From contig JASHOB010000070.1 of the NCBI GenBank assembly GCA_030041335.1, positions 1 to 55,284 of the forward strand: a stretch of DNA of 55,284 nucleotides, in the 5' to 3' direction. A model generated the notes under the pieces. That model was not told where the DNA came from. It did not search any database and was given only the letters and a program-made list of their open reading frames with translations. Both the position numbers and the translations under genes were made by a program. This document shows positions 8,376 through 17,432 of this stretch, one piece after another (the stretch's first letter is position 1; each line of letters begins with the position of its first letter). This DNA comes from Alphaproteobacteria bacterium. GTDB lineage: Bacteria; Pseudomonadota; Alphaproteobacteria; ATCC43930; CGMCC-115725.

Positions 8376-9851
8376 ATGGATGAGACGGAAAATCAATTTC
8401 GCGCGGCACGGCTCGAAAAGCTGACGGCGCTGCGCCGCCTCGGCATCGAACCCTATCCCTATTCCTTCCCGGTTACCGCCACGGCAGCGGCGCTCGACGA
8501 CAAATATCGGGAGCTCGCCGCCGGGGCAACGACGGAGGATATCGTTGCGATCGCAGGCCGCGTCCGTGCCATGCGCAACAACGGGATGTTCGTCGATCTG
8601 TACGACGCCACCGGCAAGATTCAAGTCTTTAACCACGCCGATTATCTCCCGGCCGAGCAGCTCCAGCTGCTGAAGCTTTTGGATATCGGCGACATTATCG
8701 GCGTCAACGGCAAGGTGCGGCGTACACCCAGAGGCGAGCTCACGGTCAATGCGACGCGGCTGACGCTGCTGACCAAATCGCTCCTGCCGCTGCCGGAGAA
8801 ATATCACGGGCTCGCCGATATTGAGACACGCTACCGCCAGCGGTATCTCGATCTGATCATGAGCGCCGCCAGCCGCGACGCGCTGCGGAACCGCGGCCGC
8901 ATCGTTGCCACGATCCGGCGCCTTTTGACCGCGCGCGGCTTTCTCGAGGTCGAGACGCCGATGCTGCAGGCGATCCCGGGCGGCGCCGCAGCCAAGCCCT
9001 TTATCACCCACCATCACACGCTCGATATCGATCTCTATTTGCGCATCTCGCCCGAACTGTACCTGAAGCGGCTCCTGGTCGGAGGCATCAGCGATCGCGT
9101 GTTCGAGATCAACCGCAATTTCCGCAACGAAGGAATATCGCCGCGCCACAATCCGGAATTCACGCTGTTGGAGCTCTATCAAGCCTATGTCGACTACTAC
9201 GCCATGATGGAGCTGACGGAGCTGCTCGTCGCCGAGACGGCCCGTGAGGTCTGCGGCGGCACGCGCATCACCTATCAGACCCAGGCCATCGACCTGACAC
9301 CACCCTGGAACCGCCGGTCCATGGCGGATCTGGTGCTGGAACATACCGGCATCGACTTCCTCGCCATCCAATCCCCCGCCACGGCGCGGAGCGAGGCGCG
9401 GCGGCTCGGCATCGAGGTTCCCGATGCCGCGACGTGGGGTCACGCCCTCTATGCCGTGTTCGAGGCGCGCGTCGAGGCGACGCTGATCCAACCGATCCAT
9501 GTCACCGGATTCCCGCGCGACATCTCGCCCCTGACCAAGGCGGACCGCAGCGATCCGCGGCTCACCGAGCGGTTCGAGACCTTCATTCATGGCGGCGAAT
9601 ACGCCAATGCGTATTCGGAGCTGAACGACCCGCTCGATCAGCTCGCGCGCTTCGAGGCGCAAATGCGCGAACGCGCGCTCGGCGACGAGGAGGCGCAGCG
9701 TCTCGACAAGGATTTCCTCACCGCGCTCGAATATGGCATGCCGCCAGCGGGTGGCTTAGGCATCGGCATTGACCGTCTGGTGATGCTGCTGACCGACAGC
9801 GCCTCGATCCGCGACGTTATCGCCTTTCCGACGCTGCGGCCGCGCAGCTAA
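8376..9851 (+). CDS. lysS: Lysine--tRNA ligase, class II
   Basis: 491 residues, the usual length of bacterial class II LysRS. The N-terminal OB-fold anticodon domain (about 50-150; IAGRVRAMRNNGMFVDLYD) precedes the class II catalytic domain with motif 1 around FLEVETPMLQ, motif 2 RNFRNEGIS (from about 247) and motif 3 GLGIGIDRL (460-468). It charges tRNA-Lys in the cytoplasm. The C-terminal FPTLRPR is characteristic of LysRS. Its last bases overlap the convergent transporter gene by 4 bp. Confidence 0.97.
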   Translation: MDETENQFRAARLEKLTALRRLGIEPYPYSFPVTATAAALDDKYRELAAGATTEDIVAIAGRVRAMRNNGMFVDLYDATGKIQVFNHADYLPAEQLQLLKLLDIGDIIGVNGKVRRTPRGELTVNATRLTLLTKSLLPLPEKYHGLADIETRYRQRYLDLIMSAASRDALRNRGRIVATIRRLLTARGFLEVETPMLQAIPGGAAAKPFITHHHTLDIDLYLRISPELYLKRLLVGGISDRVFEINRNFRNEGISPRHNPEFTLLELYQAYVDYYAMMELTELLVAETAREVCGGTRITYQTQAIDLTPPWNRRSMADLVLEHTGIDFLAIQSPATARSEARRLGIEVPDAATWGHALYAVFEARVEATLIQPIHVTGFPRDISPLTKADRSDPRLTERFETFIHGGEYANAYSELNDPLDQLARFEAQMRERALGDEEAQRLDKDFLTALEYGMPPAGGLGIGIDRLVMLLTDSASIRDVIAFPTLRPRS

Positions 9852-11032
9852 CGCCGCCGATAGATCACCAGGTGATAGGCCGCGAGCCCGCAACAGGCGA
9901 GCAGCGCGAGCATGCCGGCGAGCGGGAGCGCGGTGCCATTGTAAAGCGCGTTGACGATGTAGCCGGTGACGGCGCCCGATCCCATTTGCACGGCGCCGAG
10001 AAGCGCGGCCGCCAGTCCCGCCATGTAGGGCAGCGGCTCCATCGCGGCCGCGATGGCATTGGGCATGACCAGCCCCTGACTGAAACTATAGGCCATCACC
10101 GGCAGCATGAAGATCAGCGGGCTGGGCTCCTTGAACAACGCAAAGGCCAGCAAGAGGCAGCCTGCGCTGGCCTGCACGAACAACCCGAGGCGCAGAATGC
10201 GATCGGGTAAGAGGCGGCGTACCAGCCGGCGATTGAACGACGCACCGAAGATCAGCCCGGTCGCAGCCAGCGCAAAATAAAAGCCGAAACGGGTGGGCGG
10301 GACATGGAAGACATCGGTCATGACAAAGGGAATGCCCGAAAGGAAGGCCAGGAGGCCGCCCTGGATGAAGCCATTGATGAGCGCATAGCCGGCGCAGATG
10401 CGGTTGCCGAAGAAGGTCAGGAAATTGGTGATGAGGCGCGCCGGATGCGCCGCTTGCGGATCGGGGAGCGTCAACGATTCGGCAAAGCCCCGCCACACGA
10501 CCACGGTCAAAATCGCGCCGAACAGCGCCAGGAAGAAAAAAATCCCGCGCCAACTCGCGAACGACAGCACCAGGCTGCCGATGATCGGGGCCGCGACCAG
10601 GGCGAAGCCCATCGCGAGCTGCACCGAGGACAGCATGTGCGATGCGCGCGGGCCGCCGTGGTAGTCGCGGATAACAGCGCGGCTCATGCTCGGGCCCACC
10701 GCCGCCGAGAGGGCCTGGACGAAACGCAGCACGATCAGCGCATCGATGCCGCGGGCAAGCATGCAGCCCAGTCCCGACAAGGTGTAGACCGAGAGGCCGA
10801 TCAGCAGCATCGGCCGCCTGCCAAAGCGGTCCGACAGCGGTCCCGAGAGAATCTGGCCGAAGGCGTAGCCGAACATAAAAAGGCTCAAGGTGAGCTGCAC
10901 TTGGTCGGGGCTGGCGGCGAATTCGCGGCCAATCGAAGGCATCGCGGGCAGCGAAGTGTCGACCGCCAGTGCCGTCATCGCGTTCATGGCCGCGAGCATG
11001 AACACAAACCAACGAGAGGTGGGGGAGATCAT
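9848..11032 (-). CDS. MFS multidrug exporter, Bcr/CflA type
   Basis: 394 residues with 12 predicted membrane segments. N-terminal ALAVDTSLPAMPSIGREFA and the loop 2-3 motif GPLSDRFGRRPML are typical of the Bcr/CflA drug-resistance group (sulfonamide, bicyclomycin, chloramphenicol exporters); RFVQALSAAVGPSMSRAVIRD corresponds to motif C-like family sequence. It sits in the inner membrane as a proton antiporter by family analogy. The substrate is unknown. It stands alone on the minus strand, converging on lysS with a 4-bp overlap of stop codons. The start has no clear Shine-Dalgarno, and an internal ATG 11 codons in is possible. Confidence 0.88.
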   Translation of the reverse strand: MISPTSRWFVFMLAAMNAMTALAVDTSLPAMPSIGREFAASPDQVQLTLSLFMFGYAFGQILSGPLSDRFGRRPMLLIGLSVYTLSGLGCMLARGIDALIVLRFVQALSAAVGPSMSRAVIRDYHGGPRASHMLSSVQLAMGFALVAAPIIGSLVLSFASWRGIFFFLALFGAILTVVVWRGFAESLTLPDPQAAHPARLITNFLTFFGNRICAGYALINGFIQGGLLAFLSGIPFVMTDVFHVPPTRFGFYFALAATGLIFGASFNRRLVRRLLPDRILRLGLFVQASAGCLLLAFALFKEPSPLIFMLPVMAYSFSQGLVMPNAIAAAMEPLPYMAGLAAALLGAVQMGSGAVTGYIVNALYNGTALPLAGMLALLACCGLAAYHLVIYRRR

Positions 11033-11143
11033 CGGCGCGCGATCTTAGCGGACTTTGGCCTCGGTCGTGCAAAATGGGAAATGGCGGGCCGCGGCGCGAT
11101 CGCGCTCCCCGGCTATGGCCGGCAACGGTAAATGTCGCCCGGC

Positions 11144-12454
11144 TTACGGATTCTCGAGGCTCAGCGTGCCGCGGTCGTAGTCATAGGCAAACAATTCGGC
11201 ATAGCGGCCCCAATTGATTACCGTCTCGAGCACGCGCTGCGCCTCTTCTTCGGAGAGATGGTCTTCGAGCTCGGCGAGAAAGCGGGTTTCGGGCGCGGTG
11301 TGGCCGGGGCGCTCGTCGAGCACTTTGCGGATATGCGCGACGAGCGGAACATTTTTGACGATCTGGTCGGCGAAGATTTGCTTACGGTGCTGCAGGTCGG
11401 CCTCGGCAAAGGCCTGCCCGCATGGCGTCGCGTCGATATCGCCGCCCGAGGCGTTGCCGAATCCCAAGAGCTGCATTGCTTCGACCAGGCCGAACATATC
11501 TTCGTCGCTGATTTGCGTGTCTTCGGCGATGTGCGGGAGATCGGCGCGCCCCGAGTATGGCGGATAGCACAGCGCCTCGATCAAGCCGATGAGCTGCTGG
11601 ATCGACGCGCTCGGCAGGCGATAACCGATTCCGGCATCGGGGGCGCCGACCTCGCCGCGCGCACGGCGTCCCACCACGCCCTGCGGCGTCGTCGTCAACA
11701 GGCCATAGACCTGGTCGACGATCTGGCGGAAGCCCGGCGATGCCCAATCGCGTGGCCGCACCAGCGTATCGGGAATCTCGGCACGGATGCAGCCCGGATC
11801 GGAGCCGAAGACGACGATCCGGTCGGCCATCTCCACGGCTTCTTCGATATTGTGCGAGACCAGGATGATGCCCTTGGTCGGCACGCGCTGCTCGACCCAC
11901 AGGTCCGACAGATCGCCGCGCAGGGTTTCAGCGGTCAGCACGTCGAGCGCCGAAAACGGCTCGTCGAGCAACAGGATATCCGGATTGACGACGAGGGCGC
12001 GGGCAAAGCCGACGCGCTGGCGCATGCCGCCCGACAATTCTTTGGGATAGGCCGATTCGAAACCGTCGAGCCCGATGACATCGATGGCTTTGAGCGCACG
12101 CACGCGACGCTCGTCGCGCGAGACGCCTTGGGCTTCGAGGCCGAGCTCGACATTGCCCAACACGGTGAGCCATGGGAACAGGGCGAAGGTTTGGAACACC
12201 ATCGTGATGCCGGCGGCGGGCGCGGTTATTTCTTGCCCGCGATAGACCACTCTGCCTTCCGACGGGGGCGTCAGACCCGCCAACACCCGCAAAAAAGTCG
12301 ACTTGCCCGAACCCGACTTGCCGAGAATCGCGACGATTTCGCCTTCCTTGAGGCGAAAATCGATGCGGTCCAGCACCAGCCGCCCCGAATGGTCGGGCGT
12401 TTGATAGGTCTTGGTCACGCCTTCCGCCGCTATCAAGAAACCATTTTCAGCCAT
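11144..12454 (-). CDS. ABC transporter ATPase with AAA-associated C-terminal domain (NrtD/TauB-like)
   Basis: 436 residues. Residues 1-250 form an ABC ATPase: Walker A GKSGSGKS (45-52), signature LSGGM (140-144), Walker B ILLLDEP (160-166) and H-loop His201. The closest group is nitrate/sulfonate/taurine importers. Residues about 265-430 form the extra AAA-associated domain found in a subset of these ATPases (RLPSASIQQLIGLIE, EDTQISDEDMFGLVEAM, DHLSEEEAQRVLETVINWGR). These normally sit next to a permease and a binding protein; none is visible within the flanks here. GAAGGGA lies 9 nt before the ATG. The transported substrate is unknown. Confidence 0.9.
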   Translation of the reverse strand: MAENGFLIAAEGVTKTYQTPDHSGRLVLDRIDFRLKEGEIVAILGKSGSGKSTFLRVLAGLTPPSEGRVVYRGQEITAPAAGITMVFQTFALFPWLTVLGNVELGLEAQGVSRDERRVRALKAIDVIGLDGFESAYPKELSGGMRQRVGFARALVVNPDILLLDEPFSALDVLTAETLRGDLSDLWVEQRVPTKGIILVSHNIEEAVEMADRIVVFGSDPGCIRAEIPDTLVRPRDWASPGFRQIVDQVYGLLTTTPQGVVGRRARGEVGAPDAGIGYRLPSASIQQLIGLIEALCYPPYSGRADLPHIAEDTQISDEDMFGLVEAMQLLGFGNASGGDIDATPCGQAFAEADLQHRKQIFADQIVKNVPLVAHIRKVLDERPGHTAPETRFLAELEDHLSEEEAQRVLETVINWGRYAELFAYDYDRGTLSLENP

Positions 12455-12755
12455 GGGCGCGGATCCCTTCGTTTTTTCCAGTCAAAGCGGAGCTGTTCCG
12501 CGGCAACATCAAACCGAGCGACAGCAACATCGGTGGACAATGACGCTGAAGCCGGACGCGACACCGGCGCCGACCCGATGAACGAGCAAGCGGCGATCGG
12601 CAATCCCCATCGGTCGGCCATCGCTCCCTTCTCGACATCCTGAAAGGCCGGCGAGAAATAGCGCGATCCTCGGTCGAGCGAAAGCACCCGGTTTTGCGAC
12701 CGCGCTATTTTGTTTGTGTCATCGGATAGTTACGAGGCGGTGACAGGCCGCAGAA
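12455..12755. other. Intergenic region between two minus-strand genes
   Basis: About 300 bp. No coding signal stands out in either strand. A permease gene, expected here for the downstream ATPase, is not present even as a recognisable fragment. The leader of the ATPase gene probably lies in the left part. Confidence 0.4.
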
Positions 12756-13058
12756 TTATTGGCCGAGAACCTGCCCGATTTTCATGGCGATATCCATCGG
12801 CCCTTCGATCTTCAGCCGCCCGGTCATATAGGCCATGGTGCCATCGAGCGTGCCAGCCGCCAGCTCCTCCAGATCGGCGAGGCTAAGGATCAGCGTCACC
12901 TCGGCGTCGCCTGCCCCATTGGTGATGCTTGGTACTGTGCCGGTACCGTCCCAAAAGATGGTTCCGTCGCCGCCGAGATCGAAGCGTACGGTGTGACCCA
13001 GCGGAGCAGCCGCTGTCGCCTTGGCGCGCAGCCCTTCGGTCGCCGATTCCAGTGACAT
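12756..13058 (-). CDS. SCP2 sterol-binding domain protein
   Basis: 100 residues from ATG 13058, chosen because AGAGGGA lies 5-6 nt upstream; the frame stays open a further 12 codons but without a site. The sequence TVRFDLGGDGTIFWDG followed by VTLILSLADLEELAAGTLDGTMAYMTGRLKIEGPMDIAMKIGQ (split here into its motifs ADLEELAAG and GRLKIEGPMD) is the core of the SCP2 fold. These small proteins bind lipids or acyl-CoA in a hydrophobic cavity. Actual ligand unknown. It is probably monocistronic. Confidence 0.88.
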   Translation of the reverse strand: MSLESATEGLRAKATAAAPLGHTVRFDLGGDGTIFWDGTGTVPSITNGAGDAEVTLILSLADLEELAAGTLDGTMAYMTGRLKIEGPMDIAMKIGQVLGQ

Positions 13059-13441
13059 GAGATCCCTCTGTTGATCGAGACAGCGTTTTGCCACGCTAAC
13101 AAATCGTCCGGATTAAAGGGTTTGGCAAGCGCTTCCGTGGTGCCGGTGCCCCGGCACCACCGTTTTTTCGCCGCTCCGGAAGACGTCGGTGATGATGAGA
13201 TAGGCACCGTCCGTTTAGCGGGTCTTCAGAGGCCTATCGTTGGTGCCGGCCGCCTCGAGGCTTCCGCGCGACGCCAAGCGCGACCACGGGAAGGCCGAGC
13301 GCCCGCGGGTCGTCATGACGGGCGTTCTCCCCCTTCCGCTCCTGCGAATTGCCCGGGCTGCCACGCCTCGTTATGGTAGGTTGGTGAGGCGTCCTTGAAC
13401 ATCCCGCCACTGCCCTTCCTCAGGCCACGATTCGCGCCCCG
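13059..13441. other. Intergenic region between divergent SCP2 and recR genes
   Basis: 383 bp. It contains a plus-strand terminator at 13137-13168 that has no plus-strand gene upstream of it (see that entry). The remaining 270 bp up to recR contain no supported gene; the YbaB and dnaX genes that commonly precede recR are absent here. Confidence 0.5.
13137..13168 (+). terminator. Orphan intrinsic terminator upstream of recR
   Basis: A 10-bp perfect stem (13137-13146 with 13151-13160, loop TGCC) is followed by CG and six T residues (13163-13168). The T-run makes it directional for the plus strand. The only gene to its left runs the other way, so it would end either a short unannotated RNA or a recR leader transcript. 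Confidence 0.7.
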
Positions 13442-14035
13442 ATGAACGAGATCGAGCAGCTGATACAGCTTCTCGCGAAATTGCCGGGGCTAGGTCCGCG
13501 TTCAGCGCGCCGCGCCGTCCTCTACCTGATGAAACGACGGGAAAGCGTTTTGACCCCGCTGGCGCAGGCGCTGACGGACGCGGCGACGGCGGTGCGCGCG
13601 TGCAGCCGGTGCGGGAATTTGGATACGGCCGACCCTTGCGCTATTTGCACCGACCCGCGCCGCGACGGTACGCGTCTCTGTGTCGTCGAGGAAGTCGCCG
13701 ACCTCTGGGCAATCGAGCGCAGCGGCGCCTTTCCCGGGCGCTATCACGTTCTGGGCGGCAATCTTTCGGCGCTCGACGGCGTCGGACCTGAAGAACTTCG
13801 CATCGAGCCGATGATCGCGCGGATCGCGCGCGAGCGCGTTACCGAAGTGATTCTGGCGCTCAGTGCCACCGTTGAAGGGCAGACCACGGCGCATTATCTC
13901 GCGGACCGGCTCGCCGCCACAGGCGTTGCGGTGACGCGTCTTGCCCAGGGCGTGCCCATGGGGGGCGAGCTCGACTATCTTGACGAAGGCACGCTCTCGG
14001 CCGCCCTCGCCGCGCGCCGCCCGTTTTCGCCCTGA
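13442..14035 (+). CDS. recR: Recombination mediator RecR
   Basis: 197 residues, normal RecR length. It shows an N-terminal helix-hairpin-helix ([17 protein letters not shown]), a C4 zinc finger with Cys54, Cys57, Cys66 and Cys69 (CSRCGN, CAICTD) and a TOPRIM domain starting at [14 protein letters not shown]. The C-terminal [20 protein letters not shown] is the RecR signature. RecR works with RecF/RecO in loading RecA at gaps and in daughter-strand repair. The usual dnaX-ybaB partners are missing upstream. The ATG follows GCGCCCCG, a weak ribosome-binding site. Confidence 0.96.
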   Translation: MNEIEQLIQLLAKLPGLGPRSARRAVLYLMKRRESVLTPLAQALTDAATAVRACSRCGNLDTADPCAICTDPRRDGTRLCVVEEVADLWAIERSGAFPGRYHVLGGNLSALDGVGPEELRIEPMIARIARERVTEVILALSATVEGQTTAHYLADRLAATGVAVTRLAQGVPMGGELDYLDEGTLSAALAARRPFSP

Positions 14036-14437
14036 CATGATGGCAGGCGATGGCGAGAGCCTGAGAATGCCGGCGCGAGCGAGGGTGCCGCGGTCAAAAT
14101 TGGCGCGGGCGGCAATTATCGGTTGGGGACCATCGCGACCGCCACGGCAGTAATCCGTCCGCCTGTGAAAATGTTCGTCCGTTCCCGGCCGGGCCATTTC
14201 TCAATTCTCACCGCGATCGAAACGGGAGGGGCGACATGGCGAGCGAGCAATCGCTGGCCCGATTGCCGGTTGCAGCTTTGCCGCCAAACTCGCCTCATAC
14301 GGCATTCCTGCAGCGCGCCGCTACTCGCTCTCTGCCGCGCCGACGGTCTCGTGCCGCAAGGCGGCTACGGGATTGCTGGTGCGCGATGCAGATAGTACCG
14401 TGCGCAGCCATAGGGGCATCTAACTCCGGAATACGAC
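14036..14437. other. Intergenic region between recR and the HlyD gene
   Basis: 402 bp. A possible 83-codon frame from ATG 14236 has a good GGGAGGGG Shine-Dalgarno but an arginine-rich translation without family resemblance, and it overlaps the HlyD gene; it is not accepted. No terminator with a T-run or clear promoter was found. The region may hold the regulatory sites of the efflux genes. Confidence 0.35.
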
Positions 14438-15631
14438 ATGCGCCTCGTCGGGCGTTCCCGCGGTGGTCAAGTAGACCGCCAAGATGACTTGGCCGCACAC
14501 CACGACCCCGCCGATGCGAGCGGCGTGTCACGCGTTGCCACAGTCGCTCGACCACCAACACGCACGAGGCGTTGGCTTGGCGCGGGCCTCAGGTTGTACG
14601 TCGTGCTCCTGGCGGCCGGTCTTGTCGTGGTGGTCAGCCGAGAATGGGATCAGTGGGTTGGATCGGCGACCTACCAGACCACCGACGACGCCTACCTGCA
14701 GGCCGATAGCACACCTCTCGCGGCGGAGGTTCCGGGCTATGTCCACCGGGTCCTCGTCGAGGATTATCAGACCGTAAAGGCCGGCGATACGCTGGTTGAG
14801 ATTGAAGACGACGACTACCGGGCGCGGGTGGCGCAAGCCGAGGCGAACGTGGCAGCCGCGCGCGCTGCGATTGAAACGATCGTGCAGCAGCAGACATTGC
14901 AACAGGCCCTTATCGAGGAGGCCGAAGCGACCATCAAGGCGACCGAAGCGGACTTGACACGTTATCGTCTGGACCGCACGCGCCAGGAGGCTCTGCTGCG
15001 GTCGAACGTCAGCTCGCGCCAGATCACCGAGCAGGCGGTCGACAATGCGGAGCGAACCGAGGCCACTCTTGGTCTCAATCGCGCGCAATTGGAGGCACAG
15101 CGCCAGCAAAAAAAAGTATTGGACAGCCAGGAACAGGCGGCGCGTGCGGCCCTCGCTGCGCAAATAGCGGCGCTCGATCTGGCTGAAATCAATCTCGGCC
15201 GGACCCGGATCAGGGCGCCCGTCGACGGCATGGTTGGCAGGAGGCAGGTTCAGGTCGGCCAGTATCTCAACGTCGGCACGCAGGTGATCTCGATCGTGCC
15301 ACTGCCCAATGTTTACGTAATCGCGAACTACAAGGAAACGCAGTTGACGCGAATTCGCACCGGTCAGAGCGCAAGCGTGACCGTCGATACGTTTCCGGGT
15401 GCCGTGCTGACCGGCCACGTCGACAGCTGGTCTCCGGCATCGGGCGCGGAGTTCTCGCTATTGCCGCCCGATAACGCCACCGGGAACTTCACAAAAGTCG
15501 TGCAGCGAATACCGGTAAAAATTGTGCTCGATCGAGATCCGGCCATCAGCGGTTTGCTTCGCCCGGGAATGTCGGTGATCGCGACCATCGACACGGATTC
15601 TATACCGGCAAGTTCAGTCGATCACAAATGA
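14438..15631 (+). CDS. HlyD/EmrA-type efflux periplasmic adaptor
   Basis: 397 residues from ATG 14438; an in-frame GTG at 14525 (protein starting MSRVATVARP) is a plausible true start, since the first 29 residues have no family resemblance. A single membrane segment (about 51-66) is followed by the biotinyl-lipoyl half-motif with DDAYLQAD and PGYVHRVLVEDYQTVKAGDTL, a long coiled coil (about 105-215), and the return lipoyl/beta-barrel region (LGRTRIRAPVDGMVGRR, VYVIANYKETQL). It anchors in the inner membrane and bridges an EmrB-like pump to an outer-membrane channel. It ends in an ATGA overlap with the pump gene, giving translational coupling. No tolC-like gene is nearby. Confidence 0.9.
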   Translation: MRLVGRSRGGQVDRQDDLAAHHDPADASGVSRVATVARPPTRTRRWLGAGLRLYVVLLAAGLVVVVSREWDQWVGSATYQTTDDAYLQADSTPLAAEVPGYVHRVLVEDYQTVKAGDTLVEIEDDDYRARVAQAEANVAAARAAIETIVQQQTLQQALIEEAEATIKATEADLTRYRLDRTRQEALLRSNVSSRQITEQAVDNAERTEATLGLNRAQLEAQRQQKKVLDSQEQAARAALAAQIAALDLAEINLGRTRIRAPVDGMVGRRQVQVGQYLNVGTQVISIVPLPNVYVIANYKETQLTRIRTGQSASVTVDTFPGAVLTGHVDSWSPASGAEFSLLPPDNATGNFTKVVQRIPVKIVLDRDPAISGLLRPGMSVIATIDTDSIPASSVDHK

Positions 15632-17262
15632 TCGGGCAAGGATCGCTGACACCGTCACCGCGCTCACACTCGCTTTGCCATCCGGATGACAACGCGGCGC
15701 AGGTGCGGCCGCCGATCAGCACCAGGCCCCTTGTCGGCACGATCGCGGTACTTCTGGGTTCGGTCATATCGACACTCGACAACCGCATCACCTCATTCGG
15801 CCTCGCCGACGTGGAGGGCGCGGTTCATGCCGGCTTCGACGAGGGCGCTTGGATTACGACCGCTTTCACGGTCGGTCAAATGTTGGTGGGGCCTGCATCG
15901 GCGTGGCTGGGCGTGGTCTTCGGCCCGCGGCGAGTGCTGATGTTTGGTGCTGCCGTCTTTGCCATTTCCAACCTGCTGCTACCACTATCGCCAAACCTGC
16001 GGTTTGTTCTCGCATTCCAGCTCATCAGTGGCCTGTCGTCGGGAACCTTCATTCCCCTTACGATCGGCTTTGTGGTGCAGAACCTGCCGGCCCGACTAGT
16101 GGTCTATGGCATCAGCGCCTATGCCATGAACCTCGAACTGTCGCTCAACATCGCATCGTCGATCGAGGGGTGGTTCACCGACAACTGGTCATGGCCGTGG
16201 ATCTTCTGGGACACCGCCCTGCTCGCGCCCTTGATGCTGGTTTGTATTCATTTCGGCATGCCGCGACAGGCGTCCAATAAGGAACTCCTTAAGACCACGG
16301 ACTGGGCGGGGATTCTGTTCGCGAGCCTGGGATTGAGCCTTGTCTATGCTGCTCTCGATCAAGGCAACCGCCTCGATTGGCTGAATTCCGGCCTGATCAC
16401 CGGGCTGCTGCTGGCCGGCGTGATTCTCATCATCGCCTTTGTCGCTCACGAGCTGACGCATGATCGGCCGTGGATCAACTTGCGATTCGCAGCCAGTGGC
16501 AACATCCCTTTGTTGGGCCTCTACATCTCCTTTTTCCGCTTCATCAGCCTGTCGACCTCCTACATCATTCCTCAGTATCTGGCGACCGTTCAGAACTATC
16601 GGGCATTGGAAATCGGCAGCGTCTTGATTTGGATTGCGATGCCGCAGTTCTTGCTGGCGCCGATCATTGCGACAATCCTTCGCTTCGTTGATGCCCGGAT
16701 TACGCTGGCGCTAGGGTTCTGCCTCATCGGGCTGGCTTGTCTTCTGGGCGGCCAGCTAACCGACCAATGGGCGGTCGGCGATTTTCTCCCGTCTTTGATC
16801 ATCCAGGCGGTTGGTCAATCATTTGGGCTCACCTCGGTCGTCTGGTTTGCGATAAAGCATCTACAGCCGACCGAGGCCCTCACCTTCGGCGCGGTATTGC
16901 AAACCGGCCGGCTCTTTGGCGCAGAACTTGGCCTGGCATTTGTTCAAACGGTCGTTCGTACTCGCGAGCAGACCTATTCGAACCTGGTCGGCCTGCACGT
17001 CGTCACCGGTGCTAACTCGGTGGTGACGCGACTTGAGGAGTACGGCGCCGCGGTGTTTGGACGTTCGATCGGCGAAGCCGCCGCTCAGGCGCGCGCCATT
17101 GCGCTCCTCGCCCAGACGCTGCGCAGGCAAGCCTACGTCTTGGCCTACATCGACGCGTTTATGATCATGGGGGTTGGTGTGATTGTTGGCCTCGTTCTTA
17201 TGATTTTCCTTCGCAATCCCCCGGCCGGTCCCGCTCCCGGGGAGCAGCGGCTCAGCAGCTAA
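15628..17262 (+). CDS. DHA2-type MFS drug exporter (EmrB-like)
   Basis: 544 residues with about 14 membrane segments, coupled to the HlyD adaptor by a 4-bp overlap. It belongs to the DHA2 group, but the N-terminal membrane motif is divergent: where EmrB proteins usually carry LDTTIVNVALP, this protein has LDNRITSFGLADVEGA (Asp51 retained). The usual [21 protein letters not shown] has become a degenerate IEGWFTDNWSWPWIFWDT. Those changes hold throughout the helices, so this looks like a distinct branch rather than damage. Substrate unknown. No TetR or MarR regulator sits alongside. Confidence 0.88.
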   Translation: MIGQGSLTPSPRSHSLCHPDDNAAQVRPPISTRPLVGTIAVLLGSVISTLDNRITSFGLADVEGAVHAGFDEGAWITTAFTVGQMLVGPASAWLGVVFGPRRVLMFGAAVFAISNLLLPLSPNLRFVLAFQLISGLSSGTFIPLTIGFVVQNLPARLVVYGISAYAMNLELSLNIASSIEGWFTDNWSWPWIFWDTALLAPLMLVCIHFGMPRQASNKELLKTTDWAGILFASLGLSLVYAALDQGNRLDWLNSGLITGLLLAGVILIIAFVAHELTHDRPWINLRFAASGNIPLLGLYISFFRFISLSTSYIIPQYLATVQNYRALEIGSVLIWIAMPQFLLAPIIATILRFVDARITLALGFCLIGLACLLGGQLTDQWAVGDFLPSLIIQAVGQSFGLTSVVWFAIKHLQPTEALTFGAVLQTGRLFGAELGLAFVQTVVRTREQTYSNLVGLHVVTGANSVVTRLEEYGAAVFGRSIGEAAAQARAIALLAQTLRRQAYVLAYIDAFMIMGVGVIVGLVLMIFLRNPPAGPAPGEQRLSS

Positions 17263-17432
17263 GAGCGCCCCGTTCAAGAACGGGCTGAGGCGCACCCCGA
17301 TCGAAGAGACGGCAAGCCAAACATTAGGCCGCACCGGCGCTTCGGTGGTCGGACATCGGGGAGCCTCTCGCGGCTACCTGCTCGCGGATCCGATGACGGG
17401 CAGCCGCCCCCTCACCCATCGGCCGGCAACGC

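Noticed and set aside
13220-13380. Possible SRP (4.5S) RNA near recR because of a reverse-strand GGAGCGGAAGG-like motif
   Set aside because: The required AGCAGCC and asymmetric-loop sequence are missing and no overall hairpin is formed.
14236-14487. An 83-codon frame with a good Shine-Dalgarno upstream of the HlyD gene
   Set aside because: Arginine-rich translation typical of a shadow frame, no family resemblance, and overlap with the better-supported HlyD gene.
17269-17284. CCCGTT-CAAG-AACGGG hairpin after the EmrB-like gene as terminator
   Set aside because: Six-bp stem with no T-run; too weak to call.
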